From the NCBI RefSeq assembly GCF_002234675.1, contig NC_019859.2, positions 16,896,311-16,960,310 of the forward strand: a stretch of DNA of 64,000 nt. Reading direction: 5' to 3'. Under the pieces are notes generated by a model. The model was not told the origin of the DNA and did no database searches. It saw only the letters and a program-made list of their open reading frames with translations. A program made the translations under genes and the position numbers. Below are positions 55,076 to 64,000 of this stretch, in pieces. Source of the stretch: Oryzias latipes. Its lineage: Eukaryota; Chordata; Actinopteri; Beloniformes; Adrianichthyidae. Within the stretch, counting starts at the first letter, position 1. Each line of letters begins with the position of its first letter.

Positions 55076-56148
55076 AACCCTTGTGCTATCTTAGATGACC
55101 CCACCGTCACATTGACGTGTTCTCCCTACCATGACAAAGCTGGATAAAGGTGGAAAGTAGGCCTGCACGATTTTAGTAAAATCTGCAATATGCGATATCA
55201 GTGTTTGAAACTGCGATGACGGTATGACTTGCGATAAATGGAAAAATAGAAAAGCAAAAATACCAATACATTTTGGTTTCAGTGTGAGTTTTATTCAAAT
55301 AATTCAACACAACTTAAATTAACGTCCAAGTTTTATTCAAAAAGAAGAAAATATATTTACCATAGAACTTGCCAAAACTATGATGAATGATTACAAAAAA
55401 TTTATATAGATGCCCAGGAATAAAATAGGTTGGTGTCTCCTACATTTCCATTTTACTGCAAGTGTTATTAAATAAGTCAACATAACTTAAAATCCAAGTC
55501 TTTTTCAAAAAGGAGAAAAAGTGAAGACCTATAGCTGTGGCCAAAACATAAATGAACAATGAAGAAAAAAGATAGAGGCCCACAACTTAAACGTGACCTA
55601 GTACGAACTAGGGCTGCACGATATGAGGAAAACTTGCGATATTAGTGATCAATATTGCGATAACCATATAATTTGCAGTAAATAAACAAATAGAAAAATA
55701 AACAAAAACATCATTCCCATTTCATTGCAACAGTTTAAAAATTATACTCCAAATGACCCTCGTCGACACGGGGGACAAACATCTAACATAATAGGACTCC
55801 ATCTGATTGGTCAACAATGGGAAGGCGTCCATCTGATTGGTCAAGGCATAAAGGGATTTATTTGATTCGTTAAATGCTTCAAGCTGCTAGAACATTGTTT
55901 TAACACATTTTGGGTTTGCGATTTATTGCGATATTCGCCGTCTTTTGCGATATGCCTATTGCAGAGCTGGATATTGCGATAACGATAAATTTGCGGTATA
56001 TTGTGCAGGCCTAGTGGAAAGATTTCATGTAATCCATGGACACCAGTGAAGATCACAAATCATTGAAGAAAAAAGGTTCAGAGCACTGTCTAGTGGGTCT
56101 AGATGACCCCACTCCCAATGTTAAAATGCCTAGGATAGCACAAGGGTT
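55076..56148. mobile_element. MITE family M1, copy 2, split by a hAT-like element
   Basis: Left part 55076-55157 (AACCCTTGTGCTATCTTAGA...AAGGTGGAAAG) and right part 56014-56148 (GTGGAAAGATTTCATG...GATAGCACAAGGGTT) together make the 209-bp M1 unit once one 8-bp duplicate is removed. The order of blocks is the reverse of copy 1 and the same as copy 3. Confidence 0.9.
55158..56013. mobile_element. hAT-like element H1, composite copy with perfect 8-bp target duplication
   Basis: Ends TAGGCCTGCAC and GTGCAGGCCTA are inverted repeats. GTGGAAAG flanks it on both sides (55150-55157, 56014-56021); an 8-bp duplication is the mark of hAT transposases. A second left end, TAGGGCTGCACGATATGAGG, occurs inside at 55609; from there to 56013 the sequence matches the solo copy at 30387-30816. 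The 55158-55608 part holds two diverged tandem blocks of about 125 bp (from TTTATTCAAATAATTCAACA to ATAGATGCCCA, and from ATTAAATAAGTCAACATAAC to ATAGAGGCCCA). No transposase. Confidence 0.88.
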
Positions 56149-58009
56149 ACATTCTATAAACTTACTTTGAATGTGAGCTGTTGTTTAAACCATTATTAGC
56201 TTAACAAGTTTTGAATTAATGCATTTAAATGTTTTTTTTTGTCACTTTAAACATTTTTTAATACAATTTATTGTACTTTAATTTAAGTTGCTACAGCGAA
56301 AAGAACGTTTTCTGAGCTAGTTATATCCTGGTGAGAACCTTTAAAAACATGTTGCTTTTAAAGCTGATCTGAATGTTTTTAAATATAAATGTACATTGTT
56401 TTCCCTAGGTGTCGGCATTTAAAAAATAAAGTAAAAAGGTTACTATATAGTTGCAATTTTAGTTTTTCATATCCTTTCCATAATTATTATATATATTTCC
56501 CTTTAAGGATGCTTTCAAGTTCAAATAATTAAAAAAATCTAAAAATAAAAAATAACACAGAAAAAGGAAGATTCCAAAGCATCTAATAACTTTTATGTTT
56601 TCATACCGCATGGAGTAGGAGACGCCCTTTATCCACAGTACCCACCTGTACACATATCCCAGTGCCAGTTACTTCATCTTTTGGTTTGCATAAGTCTTTG
56701 TAGTCTCACGGCACATGTGCGGAGCAAAACAAACCGAGGGCTGAGTCCATATTTGCAGTGATCAGGATGTGTGACACAGACTCTGACCCAAGAACCCAGC
56801 AAAGTTCATATGCGGCAAGACCTCAGGTTCCCCTGAACTGTAAACATCACGGTCGCACAGCCGTGCACGCGTGGTGGTGTGTGCGCTTGATGTGTGGAAC
56901 AGGGGTGTAACTAAGTGCATTAGGACTGAAGTGAGTGCTGAGAGACAATGGGTGGGGACACGAATGGCTCACTGTCCATCAGCTGTCAATCAGCTTAACA
57001 CTGGTGACACATCAGAAAAGCTTCACTTATCTCATCTGATAACTTTTCTGATCTTTGTTTAGCACAGAGTGCAGAATCACTTTGGCTAAATATTTACTGT
57101 GTGCAAAATCTATTCAAGTAACTTTTAAATGACAAAATAGATACTTTTATTCCAAATGAAAAACCCCGGGCATCCTGATTTTTTCCCCCTTTTTTCCTTT
57201 TTCCTTTAGCTAAATAGTCCTCAATTACAGAAAAATGTAAGAATTATTATTGCACACATTTATTTAAAAAATGTTGCAATTGCACATAACTGCAGAAAAT
57301 AGGCAAGTTTGCAAATAATAACTGTCATTCACTGAAACGATTGTGTTCTGTGCACACAATATAAATGACATGTAAACACAACTTGTCTTGTGTTGTGAGA
57401 ACACGATAACAACATTTGCCCACAAGATAAATAGAAAGTAAAATCTCTTTTTCTTTTTTATCCCAAGAGCACACAATAGTAATGTTTACACAGGATTTAA
57501 TTAGATTGCACAAAACTGTTTCTTGTGCTCATTAACAAAACTTGAAATTGAAAAAAGGTACGAAAAACAATTAACAAATTTAAAGTATTAATGTTTTTTC
57601 TTCTGTAAAAATGACACATTTTTAAGCTTAAGCCTGGTCTAAACTAAATACATCTCATATTTACAGTCTACATTTATATAATTTACAACAGCATAAACAA
57701 AAGCAGCATTTATCTTAAATATTTTTATAGAATTGTTTGGCTCATTTTAGCATTTAGAATTTAGAATTCATGTTTTCAGAGTGGTTTGGGTGAATATGTG
57801 CTTTCATTTGGTTTAGGTATTTCTATATTTATTTCTATCCTTTTGACATTTTTTTGTATGGTCGCCTGTTTACTTGTAATGTCTTATGTTTTCCTACTTT
57901 AAGACACTTTGTGCTGCTTATATGTAAACTTTCCATTTTAAGTAAAGTTTGATTTGAACCAAAACTAAATATTTTATCTAAATTAAATACAGCGAAACTG
58001 GCCAACTTT
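56149..58009. other. Gene desert, unique AT-rich sequence
   Basis: No gene, transposon end or simple repeat of note was recognised. A moderately CG-containing block is seen at 56700-57000. Confidence 0.4.
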
Positions 58010-58845
58010 AAGGTCGTGTACGCAGTCACTACGTACATTCTGCGCATTTTCCAAGCATGAAATTTCATTTTTTGTGATACATGCATGATCTACATAAGTC
58101 ATAACTGTTTTTTGCGTTTGTCATTTGCTGATGTGCGCAGATATCTGTGGAGGGTTTCGGCCGACAGGTCTTTACGTGAATTCAGTTTTGAGCTGTTCAA
58201 AATCTTTAGTTGGTTGAGAATCACGCAGTTTATGCGTATTTTAGTTAGTTTATGCGCAATTATTAAGTAAATCTTATGGACTTTCGCATTGTTTTTGCAA
58301 AACGCATACACAAATTTGTGGCTTTCCACGACTGTTCCAATGGACTTTTTCATGCATGTACCACTGATGGATAATTTTTAATATTGTATATACAATGCTC
58401 ATATCTGTTAAAATTATGTAATTGACGCACAAATTTTGTCTCTAATTTGGGTTTTACATTGATTGATGTGTTTTTTGCGTGGTTTATCCCTTGTGCTATC
58501 TTAGATGACCCCACCCTTACATTGACGTGATCTACCTACCATGACAAAGGTGGATAAAGGTGGAAAGATTTCATGTGAAGATCACAAATCATTGAAGAAG
58601 AAAGGTTCAGAGCACTGTCTAGTGGGTCTAGATGACCCAACTCCCAACGTTAAAGTGCCTAGGATAGCACAAGGGTTACTTGTACTTCTTCCGTGGTTTT
58701 AACGTGATTCATTCGTGAAACATCTGTGAAAATTTCACATGAAGACCACAACTTTTTCGCACTTTTTCCATGTTTACTCACGTATGACCAGTTTTTATCC
58801 ATGCAATATATGCAAAAATGTATGTACCTGTGTGACACGGCCTTT
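58010..58845. mobile_element. Inverted-repeat DNA element family D1, copy B, with an M1 MITE inside
   Basis: The left end AAGGTCGTGTACGCAG pairs with the right end reversed, AAAGGCCGTGTCACACAGG. The inner sequence runs parallel to copy A at 45304-47457 (GATATCTGTGGAGGGTTTCG, GAGCTGTTCAAAATCTTTAG, CATGCATGTACCA). It is interrupted at 58486-58677 by an M1 copy. Without that it is about 644 bp. Confidence 0.78.
58486..58677. mobile_element. MITE family M1, copy 3 (192 bp), the empty-site reference
   Basis: The left end reads ATCCCTTGTGCTATC and the right GATAGCACAAGGGTT. It contains an uninterrupted AAGGTGGAAAGATTTCATGT, exactly the site that in copy 2 carries the hAT insertion. A 17-bp gap after TTTCATGT (lacking the AATCCATGGACACCAGT part) explains its shorter length. 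Confidence 0.9.
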
Positions 58846-61169
58846 ACTATGAACTAGACAACACGATTGCAGTAAGGACCGCTATGAAGTATAAACCGGC
58901 CTTTACTTTTGTTAAAGCTGCAGCAGCACTAATATCATTTTTTGTTTGTGCAGGTTGTAAAGGTTTGCAGTTTGTAACCAGGTTCACACAAGCATAAAAC
59001 ATATTTGACATATTTTTGAAGCTTTGGGGTGTTTACAGCTACAGACTTAACTGATAATGTTGTGCAAACAGGATTACCCTGAAGGTTTTGGGAAGCAAAA
59101 CGATATTTCATCAACATTTTCTATGCTTTTGAATTTAAAAATATAAAACAGTTCATCATATTAAACATTGCAGTTCTTCTCTTATAACAGTGATATTGAG
59201 CAAAACTGTGACATCACGGTTTGTGTTGAGCTTTTGCCTTGTGTGCACAAATGAAAAGCTGCTAAACTATAATAGCTCACCAGTATTTATTTGAGTAAAT
59301 TACACTGACTTATCACATGTCTTTTTTTTCTACATTGAGCGTACAGTTGTAGAATGCGATGCAACAGTAAAATCAAACAAACCAAAACACAAAAAACAAA
59401 GACAATCATGTGCAGCACAAAGAGGCCATCCTGTAACATCACTTCTGGGTAATATATTGTTTGTATATATATATACACACACACACCTACACTCTATATT
59501 TTTGTCACAGTTACAAAAATAAAATACAATACTATAGATGCGTGACTATACGCACAAGGTGAAAACAAAACACACAAAGCTGTACAGTCCTCATTGAGGG
59601 CAAAGATACACGGCATTTTAAAAAACCAAGTGAGAAAGAAGGAAGGTTTGCTTTGTCTTAAAAAATGAACCAATACATGACATCTCCCAACTGTTTCACT
59701 ACACTTTAAAGCCAACAAAGTATCTCATTTGTGCTTCCTTTTGACAAAAAAAGACCCCAAAACAATTAAAAAGTAACACATATATGGTATTTGTAGGTTT
59801 TGCATCACTCGTTGTGGGTCTGTTGGATGTAATGACTCAGTGCATTGACGTTATTTTGTATTTCTCAAAAAGCTTGGCAGGACATTATCTCTCTGATCCC
59901 CCCGAACATAACAGAAACTGTATGCAAACACGCAACCCCTCCCTGGACATGCATGCATCACATCACTACAGCATGTGTGAAAGCAAAGAGCGCAGCTGCA
60001 GCACAGCACAGCAGTTCATACGTTGTCCATGGTGAAACCAAGAGCCTCCAAACTAACACACATGTATGGGTTCATCTGAGTTTCCTTTTTTTTTCCAGTA
60101 AGAAAAGAGAAGGAAACACTTTCACACAATAGTTCTGAAAAACAGAACTATTTGTTCACAAATAGAAAGAACCTTTAGTGTAAGCTACATTAGTTTTAGG
60201 TGACTAAAACAGGAAATAAATTATGTTTTTTCTTTTTACTCCCAGCATCTTAATCTACTGTGAAACTACAGCACACTAAAGTGAGCAGCAGGGAAAGGAA
60301 GCAGCTTCTGCAGCCGCAGAAGAAACAGCTGCCCCAGAGGGCAGTTAAACGCTTCACAATACATCAAGAAGATTTCTTAGTGCTTATCAAGTATAAGCTG
60401 AAAAACCATGAAAATGTGCAAATTGTACTTTTTCTTACATGTAAATGTCAAGATTTCAAGCATCACATCTCACGTTTTCCCACAATTTGCTCACGTATGT
60501 AAAGTTTTACAACCATTTTCTGATGAAACACCAGAAGACAAGCATTAGCTTCACAGCCTGGTGCACATATCCCAAGTTGTGCCACCAATCATTGGTAAGA
60601 ACGTACTGAAACTGGATCGGCTAGGGTTAAAATGAGGCATGCTTACAACTCAAGGGACAACAACCACGAAATAGAGGCATGTTAGAAACAAAACAACCCA
60701 GATTTACTTTTTTAAAATGTAAGAATGACTGAAAAACAGTTAACCTACGAACTAAGAAAAAAAAAAAAGAACAAAAAACACACATTTGTTCTGCCTTTTT
60801 GTAGGATAGTGCAGAAAAGCACCTGTACAAAGATGAAAATGTGGATTTGCAAAGCTGTCCTGAAAAACTCATGAAGGACTCACGGCCAACTTAAGCCAAG
60901 ACAATAGCTGGGACAGGAAAGCCAAAAACAACAACTGAAGACTGGAGGTACGTCGGGGGGGGGGTACAATAATACCAATCCTGCCTTTTCCTCATCATTG
61001 TTACACTCTTTATGGTGCATTCTTGCTCTTCAGTCTATGCTGCTGCTGTTTTGACCCTTAAGGAGGACTGACTGTGGTTAGCAGGAAATAAAGTTTAGTA
61101 ACAGGTTAGTGGAAAAACTGGAACTGGAGGCCAGGCGGTGTTGCAGACACAGCTGGTAATCTTGACTTC
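58846..61169 (-). other. Region beyond the endophilin stop codon; probable 3' untranslated sequence
   Basis: Endophilin transcripts have long 3' UTRs, and this side is downstream of the stop at 61170. Minus-strand polyA hexamers occur, for example TTTATT near 59286. The stretch 59860-60060 is GC-richer than the rest. No open frame with family resemblance is seen, and how far the UTR runs cannot be told. Confidence 0.35.
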
Positions 61170-61366
61170 TTAGTGGGGCAACGGCACAAGGATATCCACA
61201 TAGTTGATGGGAAAAAAGCCTGAGTTGCCATGCAGCATCCCTTCGTACCAGTTGTCGTCGATCTTATTGGTCAGAGTGATGATATCGCCTTCCTTGAAAC
61301 CTAGCTCCCCTTCATTCTCAGGGTCAAAATCGTACAGCGCACGACAGGAGGGCTGGTCCAAGGGGG
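61170..61366 (-). CDS. sh3gl2: Endophilin-A (SH3GL2-like), final exon with SH3 domain
   Basis: Acceptor TCTCCAG precedes 61366; the exon opens in phase 1 and encodes [19 protein letters not shown] and on to a stop after LVPLPH. SH3 landmarks: [26 protein letters not shown] and SGFFPINYV, which bind proline-rich motifs in dynamin and synaptojanin during synaptic vesicle endocytosis. [12 protein letters not shown] and the LPH end are closest to human SH3GL2 (endophilin A1), while the preceding PLDQPSC is like SH3GL1. The BAR-domain exons must lie beyond the right edge. The A1 assignment is likely but not certain, and which fish duplicate (a or b) cannot be told. Confidence 0.85.
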
Positions 61367-61457
61367 CTGGAGATTTGGAAAGATACAGAGTGTTACAGGA
61401 GACTGGAGGAGATCAAGATGCTGCGTATAGATTATTATAATTACATTAAAAGCTCAC

Positions 61458-61469
61458 CTGGAGACCTGG
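61458..61469 (-). CDS. sh3gl2: Endophilin 12-nt microexon 1 (encodes A-R-S-P)
   Basis: Minus-strand CCAGGTCTCCAG is flanked by an acceptor with a long pyrimidine tract (TCTTTTTCCC..TTGCAG) and donor GTGAGCT. The length of 12 keeps the phase 1 frame of the SH3 exon 91 bp downstream, giving (G)CC-AGG-TCT-CCA-(G). A UGC sits beside the acceptor, the kind of motif used by the neuronal microexon factor SRRM4. Probably an optional exon in the linker before SH3. Confidence 0.6.
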
Positions 61470-62548
61470 CTGCAAGAGGGAAAAAGACAAAGAGATTCAA
61501 ATCACGAGTCAGTGAACAGGTTCTCTTAATCAGAGTTAGGAGGAGCAGGTCAATATTTAAGGGAATATAGTTGTGTGGGAGAGTTAGATGAGAGAATGTA
61601 GTCTTTTTTTTCCTATGTAATTCTTTCACAATTGACAGAAGACAACAAAGACTAATATGTTGAATTTTGTGAAGGAAAAACTTGTTTATTTCTGTCAGAT
61701 GTCTGGATCCTTTTATAAAAGTTAGAGAGCAGCCTTGTCTCTCTATCTGTCCTTGTGCAGGTCCAGATATAAATACTGTCTTTCATCTATTCGAAGATAA
61801 ACACATGTGTTTTTTTTAATACTTTACAAATGTTGACCTAAAGTTTTTGAACAAGACAGCAAAAATGCTGATTTCTTTCTTTGAGATGATTTATTAGGTC
61901 ATCACAGCAGAATGCTACTTTGAGACTCTTTTTTGCTATTTTGCCTTCAGTCTGTGAAAGAGCATGTTCTGTTGCACTGAAATCACATGGATGGACTGGC
62001 TTGTGGGATTTTACCATTTTATTGTAGTAAAATCCCACATGCCAGCATCGAAAGATGATTAACTTTAAATACCCGCTCTGATCATCTTATGATCTGCTGT
62101 AAAAGTGTAGTGGTCAAAACATGCTACTTATATCCTGACTGCTGTTTCAATGCATAAAAAAAGGCTACATAATTTACTTTTTTCATTTTACTTATCTACC
62201 AAGTCTGTTTCTATGAACTTTTTCGTACAGTTTAGTGTTTTGGGATTATTTGCAGAAAAATACTGTTTTCTGCACCTGTATTGAGAAGTTCTCAGGCAAT
62301 CATGGACAAGTGAAAACATAGAAATGTAAATCCCATGTTGAATTGTATTATAAATGTAAATAATTCCAAAGCAAAAACCCAAATATACTAAATGAGAGTT
62401 CACTAAATTATTCTGTTTTTTTTCTTTTTTACTTTTCTAACTTCCTGGAAAGTTATGTACGCTGTGTGTGTACTGGGTCTAATGCTGCTTTCACACTGGG
62501 CTTCTTGGGCAAAACAAATAACTTTCTATCCTTGTTTGGAGAAAAAAA

Positions 62549-63245
62549 TACAATGGAGGAAATAAGCATTTGATCCCTTGCTGATTTTGTTGTTTTTCCC
62601 ACCTAAAAAGAAATTGACCCTCTGCCATGTTAAGGTCATTTGAACGGTGAGAGACAGAAAATCACAAAGAAAATCAAGACATCAACTCTAAATAATTTAT
62701 ATACATTTAATTGCATTTCATTGAGGGAAATATGTATTTGATCCCATAGTAAGAGTTCAGGTTCACACAGACCAGTAAGACTCTCCTCATCAACCTGTCA
62801 CCTGTATTGCAGACACCCGTTTGCACTAATCACCTGTAGAAAAAACACCTGTCCACAGAATCAGTCAGACTTCAAACTCTCCAACATGGGAAAGACTAAA
62901 GAGCTTTCAGTGGATTTAAGGAAGAAGGTTGAAGACCTGCACAAGACCAGAATAGAATACCAAACACTATATCAGCTAGAAGCTGGGGGTCTAGATGACA
63001 ACTGTTGATTTGATTGTCCATGACCATCAATCCACCTATAGGTCTCAGACTCATAACAAAATCTTCAACATTCTTGTGAGAGATAGGCTTTAAACAACAT
63101 GGCAGGAGTTAGTTAATGATCTCAAAGCAGCTGGGACCACAGTCATCAAGAAAACCAATGGTTGCAAAGTACTCCTGCTTACGAGGGCACATACTGTGTG
63201 CAGGCCCGCCTGACGTTTGCCCATGAACAACTTGATGATTTAAAG
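62549..63245 (+). mobile_element. Tc1-like transposon remnant in an endophilin intron
   Basis: It starts at TA with the typical end CAATGGAGGAAATAAGCATT..TGATCCC; a second such motif, AATATGTATTTGATCCCAT, lies near 62730. From 62886 the transposase start is readable: MGKTKELSVDLRKKVEDLHK (with small changes). Later blocks match 'HGRSL..LKAAGTTVIKKTN' (near 63120) and ARTYCVQARLTFAHEQLDD (near 63185). The middle and the right inverted end are missing. Confidence 0.8.
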
Positions 63246-63441
63246 TCAATTTCTTGATTATCTTTCATCGTTATTTTCTTTCTCGTATTGTTTAAATGAA
63301 CCTCTCATTGGGAAGAGAGACAGTCAGCTCTTCTCCAAGTGGGTAAACCTACAATATCAGCAACTTATTTCCTCAAGTGTGTGTTTGTGTGTATTTATTT
63401 AATCTTTTTCTGACACAGTTGTCACTAAGATCTCATCTCAC

Positions 63442-63462
63442 CTGGATCCGCAAATAAAGAGT
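63442..63462 (-). CDS. sh3gl2: Candidate 21-nt microexon of endophilin
   Basis: Minus-strand ACTCTTTATTTGCGGATCCAG lies between GGGGTTATAG and GTGAGATGAG. The donor is strong and the acceptor tract weak. Length 21 and phase 1 keep the linker frame, giving D-S-L-F-A-D-P, and it ends in CCAG like the two 12-nt microexons. May be chance. Confidence 0.4.
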
Positions 63463-63729
63463 CTATAACCCCAAAAATATCTATATTGTGACAGCAGCTG
63501 CAGGTTTAATATCCAGACAGAAAGCTTTCATCCTCTCATCTGACTCTGAGCAAACAAGCACATTTCCCAAAAATGTTCAGTTAACAAAAAACAAAGGAGA
63601 AAACAGGAGTTAGAAAGAAACAGCACTGCACTGCAAGCAAGAATGCAGACGGAAAAAACACACGTGAAAGAAAAAAAAATAAGAGTGACAGTGAGACTTT
63701 GGATGTCTCCCATAGTCACTCTTTCTCAC

Positions 63730-63741
63730 CTGGAGATCTTG
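63730..63741 (-). CDS. sh3gl2: Endophilin 12-nt microexon 2 (encodes x-R-S-P)
   Basis: Minus-strand CAAGATCTCCAG sits between the pyrimidine-rich acceptor TTTTCCCTCCTCTTACAG (with CTGC just upstream) and donor GTGAGAAAG. It differs from the microexon at 61458 at only two of 12 bases and uses the same phase, so both together would give RSP-A-RSP-A before the SH3 exon. Confidence 0.6.
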
Positions 63742-64000
63742 CTGTAAGAGGAGGGAAAAGCAGGAGAACAATTGTCAAAGAAGAATTTTAGCAATCAAAT
63801 GTTGACATGAAGAAACAATGAAGTGATGTCGCAGAAATGGAAAGGTCGGTTGAACACAAAGTGAGAAGAGCCTCATTTAACACCAGCGAGACAAAAAACA
63901 ACACATTTGGATAAAGTTGTTCGGACAAAAGTGAGCAGACAATAAAACAGAGAAAACAAATGCTGATCTGCCAGAGAGCTTTGGATTATTGGAGTTGATC

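Overview
The window reads as nuclear DNA of a ray-finned fish, most likely a percomorph teleost (a medaka-like genome would fit; the species cannot be fixed from sequence alone). Genes are split by short GT-AG introns, the non-coding DNA is AT-rich, and the transposons are typical of teleosts: Tc1-like, hAT and PIF/Harbinger derivatives, a tRNA-derived SINE, and L1-like and RTE-like LINE pieces.

Layout. 637-4634 (-) holds exons 2-7 of anp32b, an acidic leucine-rich nuclear histone chaperone; its short first exon was not found. 9924-11589 (+) is hemgn (hemogen), four exons, 313 aa. 17781-21512 (+) is trmo, the tRNA t6A37 N6-methyltransferase, six exons, 455 aa. 23482-33666 (+) is spag5 (astrin), modelled as 24 coding exons and about 1,575 aa, with one doubtful splice site. 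35280-36365 (-) is foxe1, an intronless forkhead gene of 361 aa. From about 36.4 to 61.2 kb I see no gene, only repeats and unique AT-rich sequence. 61170-63741 (-) holds the 3' end of an endophilin-A gene (sh3gl2-like): the SH3 exon and two, perhaps three, microexons. The rest of that gene lies beyond the right edge.

The order anp32b-hemgn-trmo-foxe1 matches the human 9q22 block ANP32B-HEMGN-TRMO-FOXE1. The fish has spag5 inserted between trmo and foxe1, whereas human SPAG5 is on chromosome 17. Neighbours do not form a pathway: the block joins a chromatin factor, an erythroid nuclear factor, a tRNA-modifying enzyme, a spindle/kinetochore protein, a thyroid/foregut transcription factor and a synaptic endocytosis protein.

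The most rewarding non-coding structure is nested transposons whose order of insertion can be read. A hAT-like element with a perfect 8-bp target duplication sits inside a 209-bp MITE whose empty site is preserved in another copy 3 kb away. A PIF/Harbinger derivative sits inside a larger inverted-repeat element, and a MITE copy sits inside the sister of that element. A 619-bp inverted-repeat element sits inside an older dispersed repeat. The most unusual coding feature is the pair of near-identical 12-nt microexons, each encoding Ala-Arg-Ser-Pro, just before the endophilin SH3 exon. No wholly new biological system was recognised.
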